Under the pieces are notes generated by a model. That model saw only the letters and a list, made by a program, of their open reading frames with translations, was not told where the DNA came from and ran no database searches. Position numbers and translations under genes: made by a program. DNA of 64,000 bases from Spatholobus suberectus (taxonomy: Eukaryota > Streptophyta > Magnoliopsida > Fabales > Fabaceae), in the NCBI GenBank assembly GCA_004329165.1, contig CM014735.1, positions 58,021,044 to 58,085,043 on the forward strand. Reading direction: 5' to 3'. This document shows, one piece after another, positions 46,263 to 58,826 of this stretch; position 1 is the stretch's first letter, and each line of letters begins with the position of its first letter.

Positions 46263-48830
46263 ATAAATATTTTTAAATCATAAATTTTCATGTAAAACAT
46301 ATATAAAAGTATTCACACCTCCACATATCATCCAAAACAAGAATATTCTTTTTCATACTTGAAAATAAAATTAAAACACTAATATTTAAACTTTTTAGAG
46401 AAATTTCACTAAATAACCAAAACCACCTCCATTTCAAGCCAAAAACAAGTATCAAATTTGTCAGCAATAAGAAAACCACAAAAGTAGATCTATATTTTAA
46501 AGAAGATTTAAATGGTTAAAAGTTGGTGAAATAGGGGTAAGTTCCCTTACCTTTGTAGATCCACAAAATAGAAGCTTCAATAAGTTGGAAAATTATGAAA
46601 CTTGAAGCCTTTGGATGAACTTCTAAGCAAAACAAAAATACCATCACTAAAGGGTGTTTCCATGGAGCAAAATAAAATAAAAATGAGTTAGAGATAGAGG
46701 AGGGGAATAGAGCTCATGGAGATAAAAAGGGAAAAGGTTGAGTCTTTGAGGTGGAGGAGCTAGGGAGCTTGAGACCTTAAAATGGTTGCATTTTTGGGTC
46801 ACCAAATGCTTAAGTGTTTATAGCTTTTCGGTTAAGTTTCTTTGAGGGATTTTAGGCATTAAAATTTTAGTGTTTTCCTCCCAAAATACAAAGATATTTT
46901 TGGCCAAGGCATAGGGAGAGAGGGTTAGCTTTTTATTTTTGAAATCATATACATAGAGTAGGTGGAAACTTGTGTGGGAAGTTAAGGTAAAAGAGATTTT
47001 TCCCAAAAGTGAAAAATGTCACCTCTTGTAATTTATTTTACTAACCACATTACTTGATGAGTTAATGATACATTAAGACTAACTAAGACATTTAGGAATA
47101 ATTAGTCTTAATGTATCATTAACTTACTACAGAGAGTACCACATTTTCAAAACAAGAAATCGCTTAGCAAGGACAACCTTCACTCAACGATCTACTTCCT
47201 GGAATTTTGGAATGCCTTTACTCGCTCAACAAGTCACCTACTTGCTCAGTGAACTACTTTATGGAAAATTCCATATTTCACATGAACTCTTGCTTAGTGA
47301 GTTGAATACTCACTTAGCGGATAACTCCATTCATCCCAACTACAACAAGGCCAATGACACTTTCTCAACAATATTAGGGTTTGCTAAGCAAAGTTCAAGG
47401 CTGAGAGTATCACTCTACTCTCAGGGGCATTCTCGCTCAGTGAGAACTCTCGTCGCTTAGCGGTGATTCAAAACCAAAACCAAAAGTTCTCCTCAAAAAC
47501 ACCCCAAAACCTAAACTCTATCCATACTTATGCCCAAAATCAATTCCACAGGGGTCAAACAACATCAACCAACATCTAACAACAAAATATCTATTAGATT
47601 TTACAGTCATTACACCATTTCAACAACAAATCATCAAATGCACCATCAAACCCATTTTTCACCAAAGTTTCACCATACTCCACATAAATCACATTTCCAG
47701 TCCAATTTATAGCAACACTTAAGCAATGTGGTAACATTTTCGAGTTATGTTGTTCTTTGGAATGGTTGGTCGCTGAGCAAGAGTGATGCTCATTAAATGA
47801 GTCCTATTTGAAAAAATTGTGGAAGTCCCTAGAACTGATTCGTTGAGCAATCCTTGCTATTGCTGAGTGAGAGCCCCTAATGACAGAAAATGGTGCTTTT
47901 TGGAGTTGGGTCTTCGCTGAGTGACACTTAGGGTTGTTGAGCGAGAACTTTTATGGAGAGAAGTAGACTCTTTGTAAGGAGGTCTTCGCTGAATAGGAAT
48001 ATGGGTTGGTTAGGCAAGTTTTATTTCTCCCAGTTGGGTTTTAATTTGTGTTTCAAATAGTTTTAAAGAGGATTCTTGGAAGGAGTATTATTGTAAAGCG
48101 TTGCATATGTGATTGAAGTAGAAGGTTTCTTAGATAAGGCCTTCACTTGTTATAGATTGGAATTGTTTTGAATTCTTAATGGGGTATAGGCTGCTTAGAT
48201 AGGGCCTTACTTGTTAACCATGTATGGTGTTGAACTGAGCCTACATGGAGTTGTTAAGTGGTTGTTGGCCATGTGTGGTGTTGAATTGAGCCCACATGGT
48301 GGTGTTGTTGAACCTTGTTGACTTGTTCATGTTGAGGTGATATTTGTTGGTGTTGTACATGCATTGCATGCATATATTGGCGGCTAAGGTAGCTAATAAT
48401 GGACCTCATGTCATGGTGTGAGCAAACACGTAAGTTGGTTGGCTAACTGGAGCGAACGACTCAAACAGGGCCTCCAACCTAGTGTTGGATAAGACATGGG
48501 GTAGCTATCGATGGGCCTTTGGGAATGAGTGGATGGGCGATTCCACAAGGGGGCAATGTAGTGCAAACCTTGAGTTATAGTGAGTCCACCACTCACATAC
48601 ACTCATCCTGACAAACCACACAAATAATCTTGTCCGTAGACTAGAGTTTGGCAATCCCTGAATGATGTATGGTAGGAGATGAGACCTAGCTGATCGCTCG
48701 ATTGTTGTAAATCTCTTGGGAGTAGTGTCTTCATGCATTGGCATAGTGATTGGTGTAGTTGATTTATAATGTGGTCATGCATCATGGAATTATCTGTTGT
48801 ACCTTATATACATATATGAATGACGATGTT
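46263..48830. mobile_element. Probable non-coding sequence of a gypsy-type retroelement
   Basis: No long frame. Between 47161 and 47995 about fourteen near-palindromic GCT-N-AGC-like words occur (CGCTTAGCAAG, CGCTCAGTGAG, CGCTGAGCAAG and similar). A duplicated CCATGTRTGGTGTTGAAYTG-type unit lies at 48219-48250 and 48269-48300, and 48360-48780 is GC-richer unique sequence. These are consistent with long non-coding parts of plant gypsy elements, but no LTR boundaries were found. Confidence 0.4.
47060..47124. repeat. Perfect inverted repeat, 23-bp arms, 19-base loop
   Basis: The left arm 47060-47082 (AGTTAATGATACATTAAG then ACTAA) is the exact reverse complement of 47102-47124. It precedes the GCT-N-AGC-rich stretch. 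Confidence 0.9.
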
Positions 48831-50755
48831 AAATCATGATGATGGATGCATATGTTCCCTATTGATGGATGAGTATGTGGTTTTTGTTATCCTTTTCCTT
48901 CAATTATATGTAACATTTGTTGCTATTGTGTTTTTCATTGTTGTTTGACTGCGATGATCACGTCATTGACGTGGGAACATGATTAACTCTAGATTAATAT
49001 TTTTATTAAAATTAATATATACAAATATCTAAAAATTAATATTTTATTAAAATCATGAAATTCAATTTAAAATATTTAACATAAAAATATGTTGTTAATT
49101 TTAAGAAATGATATTTTAAGATTTTAAATAAATTTCATTTATAATTTAGAGTAATAATTAATAGTTAATTATTAGAATTGATGAATTTCATGTTTTTAAT
49201 AAAAACAACATGATTAACTCTAGATAATTTATAGAATATTATTATCTATTTTAGTTACTATAATTTTAGTGAAAAAAACTTTTTCAAAATTAACATTAAT
49301 AAAATCTTATTTGCATTTAAATATGCCTTTAAAATATTGAATAATTTAACTATTTATGAATTGAAAAATATTACTTGATTATACAAATTTCATAGTTGAT
49401 TTTACATCATAAAAAGAAAAATAAATTTTAAATAGTTTTTAAAATATATTTTACAATATCAAAAGTCTTAAATCTAATTTTTATTTAAGACCTCAAATGT
49501 CTTTGAACCGGGTCTATATGTATATAAAAGAGGAGATAAAATCATAGAAAGACAATGAAGGAACAATGGGTTTGGATTTGTGGTTGTATCACCGTAGCTT
49601 GAGGTTGTTGGGGCTGCTATTTCCATTCTTTTTTTTTTTTTGCTCTTTTCACCCCTTACTTTTACAAAAATGTAGCCAATTATTATTTTACCTTCACTTT
49701 CTTTTTACTCTCTCTCTCTTCTTCGCACCTTAAATTTATCAAGGCAATAGAAATATGTTTCTGTTGTGTACAATACACAACAAAAATGTGTTTCCGTTGC
49801 ATATTGAAGTTTGATTTTTCGTTATGTATAGTTTTAAGATATATAACAAAAACGCATTTTCATTGTGTAACTTTGATATATAACCAAAACATGTTTTTGT
49901 TGAATTAACTTTTTCAAAAAAATTAATTAAAATATTAAATATGATATAATTTACCCTTTTTTAATCATTAAATATTAATTAAAATTAATTATGATACAAT
50001 TTAAAAAATATATACGATACAAGCTACGATTTTTAATAGTAATCAAATTAATTATTGTAATTTGTATCGTATATTTTTTAAAATTGTATCATAATTAATT
50101 TAATTACTATTAAAAAGGGAAGCTTGCGTCATAATTAATTCAATTATTATTAAAAATGGAAACTTGTATAGTATATTTTTTAAAATTGTATCATAATTAA
50201 TTTGATTACTATTAAAAAGGGTAAATTGTATCGTAATTAATTTGATTTCAATTAAAAATGGTAATCTATATTATAATTAATATGATTAATATTAAAAAGG
50301 GGGAAATATATTATAATTAATATTTCAATTATTTTTTTTTTAAAAAATTAACACAACGAAATCGTGTTTTCATTATATAAAATATACAACAAAAACATGT
50401 GTTAAGGGGGTGCTCCCTCTATACACAACCGAAACATGTTTCCATTGTATATTTTGTATAATAAAATCACGTTTTTGTCCAGGGTAATTTTAGTAAAAAA
50501 AATAACAAATAATATATGGAGTTAGGGTTAAAAAAACGAAAAATTGGGTGGAAATAGCTGGCCCGAGGTTGTTTTGCACTGCATTTTGGGCCCAAAAGCA
50601 CATTTCTAGTAACTGCATGCAATTTTGCAATTTCGCGGCCTCCGGTCTACGAAGACTCCAAGAGAGTCCACCCTCAAGCTGCCTTGGTTTTAAATGCGTG
50701 GCTCCGTGGGGCCATACACCTCTTCTTTGCTACAACCTAGGTCTAATAGCGCCTT
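48831..50755. other. AT-rich intergenic with imperfect repeats, no gene
   Basis: No supported gene. At 49740-49900 and 50350-50480, AACAAAAACATGTTT- and GTTTTCATTGTGTA-like words recur in both orientations. At 49990-50320 a repeated TAATTTGATTACTATTAAAA word with GGG spacers appears several times, including a long inverted repeat (49993-50022 with 50062-50090). The ORF at 50548-50760 is short and has no recognised domain. Confidence 0.5.
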
Positions 50756-50904
50756 CCTAGGTTTCAATGACTACCATAATAAAGCACATTTTCAATGACT
50801 ACCTAGGTTTAAGACTAGTATCACAAGACCAAAAATCTACATGAGAAATCATGGAACAAAGACCTACCTAGGTTTCAATGACTACCATAATAAAGCACAT
50901 TTTC
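50756..50904. repeat. Perfect 38-bp direct repeat, two copies
   Basis: CCTAGGTTTCAATGACTACC and the next 18 bases occur identically at 50756-50793 and 50867-50904. A partial third copy (TTTCAATGACTACCTAGG) lies between them from about 50789. Confidence 0.9.
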
Positions 50905-53742
50905 CTGCTTGAGAAGGGAAACATTAGGATTTCAAAATAATGCTCCGAACAAGGCTATATAACTCCATTTTCTAGAATCATATCAACTTTGTATATATTT
51001 CTACTATGTGATAGGCTGATAGGACAATTTCACTTTATGAATGAACGGATTTAGATTGTCTCTTGTTAAAATAATTGGAAAATATTGGGGTAAATTAGCA
51101 TTCTCTTTTTGTAGTTATTATTATTTTTAGACCAAGTTAACGAGAAAGCTCGCTTTTGAATATATCTCCACCTTTGACGAGTCAGGAAATTCTAGAAGGA
51201 AATTGAAAAATTTAGTAAGATGAGATAACAGGCTTATTAACTATATTTAGAATTCAGTTCATAATGTGTTTTTAGAAATAAGTTATATATAATCAAAATA
51301 TTAGTTTTAAGAAGGTGAAAATAATAATAAAAAAAGAATCAAATTTACTTCTCATCTCCATTGTCTTTTTTCCCCCATATAATTGCTAAGTTCTTTGCCT
51401 CATTTTTTCTTCTTCTGTATTATGTTAATAAGAAAACGATAATAGGGAGATGTACTCCAATACTACCTACCAACAGAGGTATTAAGTTACTCCAAATTCC
51501 AAATTCCAAAACACGTGCAGAGGCAGGGAGGCCCAACCCATTTCCTTACCACGCTGATTTACATTATAACCAAGACCCAAACTTCATGTTTCATCAGCCT
51601 CCTAATATGATCTTTTTTTTTTTTTCTTTTAAAGATCACAAATATTCTATACACAAGGCAATCATATTCGAATTGAATAAAACTATTATGAGTGGCAAAA
51701 TTATTTCTCCGAATATTTAACGTAATTATATATCTAACACTCGAACTCGAGAATATTAATTAAACGAAAACAACCTTGTACAAGTTCATTTATGTGCTTG
51801 GTGGTATCTTATTATGTTTTTTTTTTTTCTGATAAATGGTATCTTCATATTCTAACAATATAGTTTAATTAATTACCAAAGCATTTTCTGGACTATAAAA
51901 ATAAACCCTACCAATGCATTTTGGTCTTAAAATTCAAATAACCTACCTTTTCTTTTAATTTTTTGATGATAATATTAACATAGCACGGAGCTGAAGTAGT
52001 CTTTGCAATATTTTCTGGGTTATATTACTTATATGTAACACTTTTTATAATACTATTTTTTCTTTTTATCTCTCTTCATCGCATAATTATCTTATTTCAC
52101 ACGTCTCTCTCTTCTCTTTTTATTTCTCTTTTTGTCATCAAAAAATTGTACAAATTAGTTCTACAAATATAATTTCTCATATGAACAGCCTCCCCATGAA
52201 AATGGAGCAAGTCCAGTTAGATATTTAGGCACAAGCATCAGACACCATATCAAAGTGGGGACAGATGTTTCCTATCAAGAACAAAGAGAGTAACCCCACA
52301 TAATTACCAGATCTCGTAACTACCTTTGGTACTCCCTTCGTATACCGTTACATCATGGAGTAAAAAATTATTCATTCATAAGATTTATGCATGCATAATT
52401 ATATTGAAATGAATTCCTTATTACCCTTACTTCTAACCTTAATAAAACATTTGTCCCCAGTGAATTTACACTCCCAAAACACCTCATCAACACATCACAT
52501 CCACATTCACATTCACGGATTATTGGCTTTGGTCACATGCCCCATGTGCATTATGCATGCCAATTAATGCCACTGAAATCTACTATAGGGGTATGGTTCC
52601 TATCTGACCAACCACAAATAATCCAAGAGCAAATGTGCTATGGAGGACATACCCACAATGTCCCAATGCCAAGCCATTTCAGGCAAGAAACCCCCCCATT
52701 TCCTAAATCTGCATTTATGGTTGTCATTAAAGTTGGCACATAAATTCCCTAGACAACCCACTAAGAACCAGTTGATGTCAGGGATTGCGATTGAAACAAC
52801 TAGTGATTGACTAATTGCCATCCATACATGATTTCCAAAGAGAATGTCAGTTTAAATTAATGGCTTTGGGATAGCAATACCAAAAACCAAGGCCTTGTCA
52901 ATGTCATAATTTTGAGTAAGTCATTCAATTGGGACTAGTATAAAGCTATATGTTAAATCCACTTTCCATCATAAGGGGGGGAAAAAGGTGTGGCTTTGAT
53001 TGGTGCTCAAAGATTTATTGAAAGGGTATGGGAAAGAGGGAGATAAAGACACCTTCAGTTACGGAGCAAGTAAAAGCAAAAGGCTGAGAAAAAAAGGGGT
53101 TCATCCATTCAAGAAGCCAGAGCATTGGACAGAGGAGTAAAGAAAAAAAAAATGATCAAAAGTGTGTACCTTAGTTATTTCTCCGTTATCATACCTAGCA
53201 TCTCTTGTTATCAAAAGGAATAAAACCTTGTATGATGAACTCGTGGTACGTATATGAGGTACACATATTTTGTTGCTGCTCAATCATATAGTCGCGGGTG
53301 TCATGTCCTTGGCATATGTATTGTAAGGTTCCAAAGCAAAAATCTGTTAAAGAAAGAAAGTAATATACCAGTGCTATTTTCACTTTGTTGGGAAGAGAAG
53401 GGACCCCCCACTCTCTATTGTTTACACTCTTTTGGAGTTACATTCCATAAGTCTTAGATAAATGAATTGAATTTCAAAGTTACGGATTATGATGAAAAAA
53501 AAATCGAGATACAGAAAAGTGAGCGTTAAAAACAATGTCAAAATATTAGGACCGTTTAATAAAAAAAATGATGTCCTTTTTTTTTTTTTTTTTTTTTATG
53601 AGATCAGAGGTATTCTTAACCATAGACAATTTTGTTTAAGTTAATTAGTAAGACCATTATGAGTATTAAAACTCTTTTTCCAATATTAAAAATAATTATA
53701 TACTCAAAACTTAAACTTGAAATCACTCATTAAACTAAAATA
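50905..53742. other. Intergenic, no gene supported
   Basis: Scattered frames of up to 119 codons (for example 51361-51720) have biased composition and no domain. The stretch 52480-53450 is less AT-rich and might hold a regulatory or non-coding RNA gene, but nothing specific was recognised. A poly-T tract lies near 51611-51627. Confidence 0.5.
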
Positions 53743-53952
53743 GAGAAATGTTAAAAACACATTCTCCAATACACTTTCTTGATCACACTCTCTCCTATTC
53801 GTTGAGATTTATTAAAACTCACAAAATTTTGTGGGTCTCGTATGTTATTTAATGAACATCTTTCATTATTTTGTAATTTTCAATAAATTTTAACGAATAA
53901 AAGAGTGTGTGTTAGAACGAGTGTTTTAGAGAGTGTGTTGCTAAGCACTCTT
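53743..53952. mobile_element. Mutator-type MITE, family GAGAAATGCTAGCAACAC, copy 3
   Basis: It starts GAGAAATGTTAAAAACAC and ends GAGAGTGTGTTGCTAAGCAC then TCTT. The internal sequence aligns with copies 1 and 2. The flanks ACTAAAATA and ACCGAAATA match at 7 of 9 bases, a degenerate 9-bp target duplication. Diverged ends suggest it is older than copy 2. Confidence 0.8.
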
Positions 53953-55189
53953 TACCGAAATAATTCTATATCAATTGATCTACCTGTTTGGTGGTAACAA
54001 AAAAAATGATGTTTTAACACAATATTACATATACACACTTTTAAGAAAAGAGAGAGATAAGAAGAAAAAAGAGAAAGAAAGAAAAATAGAGTATGTAAGA
54101 TAAGTGTAAAAATTCAAATGTAAAAAAAATAAAGTTGTTTAATAAATACTTCTAATTAACCTAACTAAAGTGCTAGAATGGGAGTTCAGGGCTATGAAAA
54201 TCACCCGACAAAGTACTGACCAAGTGAGGAATAACATGAAGATTGAGTTGAGGAATGATAGGCATAGGTTTGGTGCTGAACATGAAATGAAAACGGGGAA
54301 CAGAAGCTCACATCTTTATAAACAAAAAGATAAGGCAGAGAGAGAGAAAGACTTTTGTGCACCAGAATTTCTGTCACATGCATGTGTGCAGTGCTTTCCC
54401 CAAACCATGACATAAAAATATCCCATACGGCACATATTAACTTTTGGCCAAGGTGCACAAGCTCTCTGCCTCGTCTTGACTTTGCAAGTGTCATTTCAAT
54501 TTCAGGGTTCCAAACAAGGAATCTCATCCATCATAGCATGTACATTTACACATGTTCATTACAACATTATAACACGAAATGAATGTAACTTCTCCTTTTG
54601 ATGTACAAAATAAATGGACCACCAGCTAGGTGAAAGCGCATTGAGTAGTACTTTACTCTTTTGGGCATGTCTTTTTCATGTAAAACCCTTTTGTCGTATC
54701 ATGAATGAATCTTATTATTATTTCATTATATTTTTACTTTTATTACTTTAAATTTCAAACAATAAATTTTTTTATATAAATCATCTAAGGTGCTCTCCCT
54801 TTAATCTTCTGAAAACGGATATGGATCCTCTACAATTTCAAAAGAAACTGCAAACCGTGCAGTTACAAATCTAACCATTAAAATTAATAAAATTTAATTT
54901 TAAATATTAATTTATTATGTAATAAATTAAATTGAATGGATGAGATTCATGCAGTTCCACTTATGATTGCGGAGGATCAAGGTCCAAAACGGGTTAATTT
55001 CTTATCTTTTAAATAAGATCCTCTAAAACACGTGTTATTTTATTATCTTTTAAATAATTTATCGTTAATTTAGAATTCTCGTGATGCACAAAGTTATTAT
55101 AAAGTATTAAAATTTTATGAATTTATAATTATTTTATAAGCAAAATATTATTAATAGATGGAGTACAAGGGACATTCTAACCCATCAAC
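53953..55189. other. Intergenic with one MITE-like foldback
   Basis: No gene is supported. At 54830-54975, GGATCCTCTACAATTT and its approximate inverse ATTGCGGAGGATC bound a short AT-rich element. The small frames near 54170-54580 on both strands show no domain. Confidence 0.5.
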
Positions 55190-56640
55190 AACAATCTTAC
55201 AAAAGCCAATTTAGAGGGATAAAAAAGAAACAAGCTACATGATCAATACACCAATCAGAAGAGGAGTATTAAGTACTATTTATCTCGGCCTTAAACCATG
55301 TTCACAATCTAACTTTTATCAAGTCTAAAGTATGATTGAAATTAGAAGGGATACCCTGAAACAAAATAATATTGTTGCACATAATCCAAGTAAACTATAT
55401 CACAGTGTACCAAATAAGATGTCAAACATACCGCATCTTTTTCCTTCATAAAATATAGCTAAATTGAACTTAAAGAGCTGAAATATCATTAGTCAAAGCC
55501 ACTAAGTATCCTAGCCATACAAAGACTACCTTCCAAATTCAGTTTGTCGTCAGATAAAATAGAAAAAGATGATGACTATCTTCATCACATGCAGGAGAAG
55601 TAAAAAGCACAAGATATTCCCTAAACATGAGACAAGATTCATCTTTTAAACAATTAACTCGAGTTGGCAATCTATCCTGAATAGCCCTCCAAGATAAGGC
55701 AAGCACTTGGAAAGGAACAAAAGTTTTCTAGAAACTTTTAAATATAGTAGAAAAGGAAGAGTTTGACTTCCCTGATAGTAAAAGAGATTGCAGGAAAGTA
55801 TACATTGATTTAACTATAAAAATCCCAAATGAATCTTCTTTCCATATTCATTGATCTAGCAAACCCCTACACAAGCAAATATTGCTTAATACATTTATCA
55901 AATCTACTAGTAGCCCCTCTTCCCACACAAAAAGGTTTCTCCACCACCTCCATAATCAACACCAATTACTATCAATCTACTCCCTCATTTTAGCAACATA
56001 GGCATCCTTATAGAGAGAAGGAATGTTTAAGGCTAATGTTGCCAATCCAAACATCATGCCAAAAATGAACTTGTTCCCCATTTCTAATCTTAATTTCTGG
56101 AAACACTTTGAGTGAACCAACGTAGTGACACTCTATTAGTACTCTCTATCAAACACAAATCCTTCCACTAGACTAAGCTAGACGAGGTTGTCCAAGTAGC
56201 CTCTACGGGTAAACATCCTATATCACCATACTTATAGGATAGCAGGGGAAACAAAATAACATTACAGTCAACAAGAAACCTTCAAATCCATTTAGCTAAA
56301 ATGCTCAAGTTATAGAGGTCCACATCTTTTACCCTTAAACCACCACAAGATTTTGCTTGACAAATTAAACCTTGTCCCAGCTAACCCAAGCAATTTTAGA
56401 AGGTTCATGTCCTCTAATTAACCCACAGAAAATTTCTTTGCACTCCTTTTAAGATATTCCAAACCTTTTTGGTATTTTAAAAAGAGAGAGATAACATAGG
56501 GGTAAGCTAGATAGAATAGAATTACTAACACAATGCGACCACCTAGAGAAAACTTCTTTCCTTCAATGTTGCTAGTCAATGCTTCATAGCCTCAATTACC
56601 AGGGCCCAAGTGACGACGTTTCTTGAATTTGCACGTACAA
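55190..56640 (-). pseudogene. Broken LINE (L1-type) ORF2, 3' part
   Basis: Read on the minus strand, frames around 56600-56440 give KKFSLGGRIVLVILFYLAYP then YVISLFLKY, the post-catalytic reverse-transcriptase region of plant LINEs. Frames around 55740-55540 give VPFQVLALSWRAIQDRLPTR then VNCLKDESC, followed by DEDSHHLF and IWKVVFVWLG. This is the zinc-binding RT-associated (zf-RVT) domain found at the C-terminus of LINE ORF2. Stops and frame changes are frequent, so it is dead. The upstream catalytic FADD part and endonuclease were not seen, in line with a 5'-truncated copy. Confidence 0.75.
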
Positions 56641-58826
56641 GTAATTCAAGAAATATAAAAGGAAGGCAACCAGTTCCATAGTGTAAGAAATTAGTAGCTG
56701 CCACAAAAAAGAGTCGTTCATGTTAATACCAAATAAAGTACTTTTATGAATTTAATTTGTGTAATGATAATTTTTTTTATTAAAATCACAAGATATAACA
56801 ATAGCAAGAAAAGAGATTTTTTTTTTTTCGTGTGTTATAAATTCCGGTATAAACATGTGAATCATATGTTCTGCGCAATTCAACTCAACCTAGTAGCAAG
56901 GCTGCTAAATAATTAGATTTCTTAAACGTATTAATTAGGATTTGATTTCCATCTTGACTGTGTATATGAAAAGTGTTTTGCTGAGAAAGATAAAGCATAC
57001 TTCAGTGATCTCTAAATTTCAAAAAGGATTACTTCCTTAAACGTCATATGTGCGATGTCTTAGATACGCACAAAAAATTGTGCAAAATTACTTGTAACAC
57101 CTATCAAATGTCTATTGAAATTGGATTTTCTACACGGGCTAAACAGCTCAATTTCGTTTTGCAAGTCTAGCTAGAGAGGTAATTCATGCTATTGTAGTTT
57201 GGCTTAGAAAGGATGAATGAGACAAAAACTTTTGTCATTGTTATGTAGCTGAATTGGTGTGAAAATTCCTTTGGGCGATAACACTGGACATAGGTCAAGG
57301 AAGTTGTTTTACCTTTGCCTACTGCCTATTTTGCTTGCTTTACTTGTTTCTAATATATATATTTTGAGTAAGTATAATTATTGTGGCTTGCAATTTAATT
57401 TGTGACCTGCTCTTTTTTCAGTGAACCAAAATTTTATGGTAAGGGGATAATGTTTAGTTCAAGGAAGGAAAATTTTGAATTTAAAAAATATTTACAAAAG
57501 ACTTATATTTACCTTATCCTAAGAAAAAATGAGTGAAATCTTGAACCTATTACTGGAGATATTATTTTACTTCACCTTCCACTTGATCTACCTCTTGCTG
57601 TTTGCTTTTGATCTATTGAAGTTAAATGCTTTGTGGCTTCTTCAAATTGATGTTTGTGTACTGTATTTCTACTGTTGCGTGAATGTTGGTAGCTTCTTTT
57701 GTTACACTAGAGGTTAAGTGTTCGAAATAACTTTTTGCAATTATTTTATAAATTTTAAGATCTTTAGTAAAAGCAGATTAAAAACAAAACCAAAATTTTT
57801 CATTATAAAATATATATTTGCTAATTAAATATATCTCATGGCCAACTAATATATATATATATGAAAAATATTTTGTCGTCTCCAATACACCAACCGTGTA
57901 AATTTGTCTTCAATTATTTCCCGTTTTAGCTTAAATCATTTTCATACTATTATTGTGAGATTAATCTTCTGTACACAAATCTTTACAACAATTACAACTA
58001 GGCTTTAAGTTTAACTTTCATCTTTTTTTCTAAAGATTCAAAGCTTATGATCGTGCTTAAAAGAAGTTTTCCCAAAATAATGATTTCATTCAGCATGATT
58101 TGAATACGGCGTGGTTTTATAATTTTGTTCTTATAATAATGTCGAGATGTTATTTTAAACAGTCTATAATTCCACTCTCAAAAGTAATTTTCTCAATATT
58201 ATTTATACAAATTCAATTTTAAAATATTAGTGACATTTTCAACGTATTTTGTTCGAAGAAAATTATTTCAAAATAAATTGTACACAAGAATAATTTAGCA
58301 CCAATTATCCAAGATGCGCTAATCACATTAAGTCCTATTTTAGCGTGTAAATAAACAAATAAGATATTAGTATACATAATACGCTGCATAATTATCTATA
58401 CGAAATCTGTTATTTATACAAATCTTTAATTTTATCATGTTGGAATCTCATCATCATAAAGCTAATTTTATCCATTATTCTACTTTATCTTATCTTATCT
58501 TATTATTATTATTATTTTTATCTCATCATTCATCAACGTCCTTTAGTATATATATTGTAATGAATCTGTACTAGATCTTTCTTTACATATATTATTTCTC
58601 TAATAATTGCATACGTAATTCTATCTAAATTTAGATGCTACCCTACAAAAAAACTTAAAACAGTAAATATTTTTTGAGGACAAATTTAAAAGAAATTATA
58701 TTTTTACATAAATTTTATACAGAAAGTTATACAATAAAAAAAGAGATAAGAATTTATCAGAAAAAAAAGAGATAGGAAGAAAAGAAAAAGAAGGAAAAGT
58801 AGAAGATGATTGATATATATTAATAA
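56641..58826. other. Intergenic, no gene supported
   Basis: The 62-codon frame at 57529-57717 is a hydrophobic, Leu-rich AT-driven artefact without upstream signals. Otherwise nothing is recognised. Confidence 0.55.

Noticed and set aside
51361..51720. 119-codon frame
   Set aside because: AT-rich, no domain, no start context or splice evidence, compositionally like chance.
54170..54582. Overlapping frames on both strands near 54.3 kb
   Set aside because: No domain and no coding bias on either strand.
57529..57717. 62-codon hydrophobic frame
   Set aside because: Leu/Phe/Tyr-rich product of AT-rich DNA; no family match or promoter.
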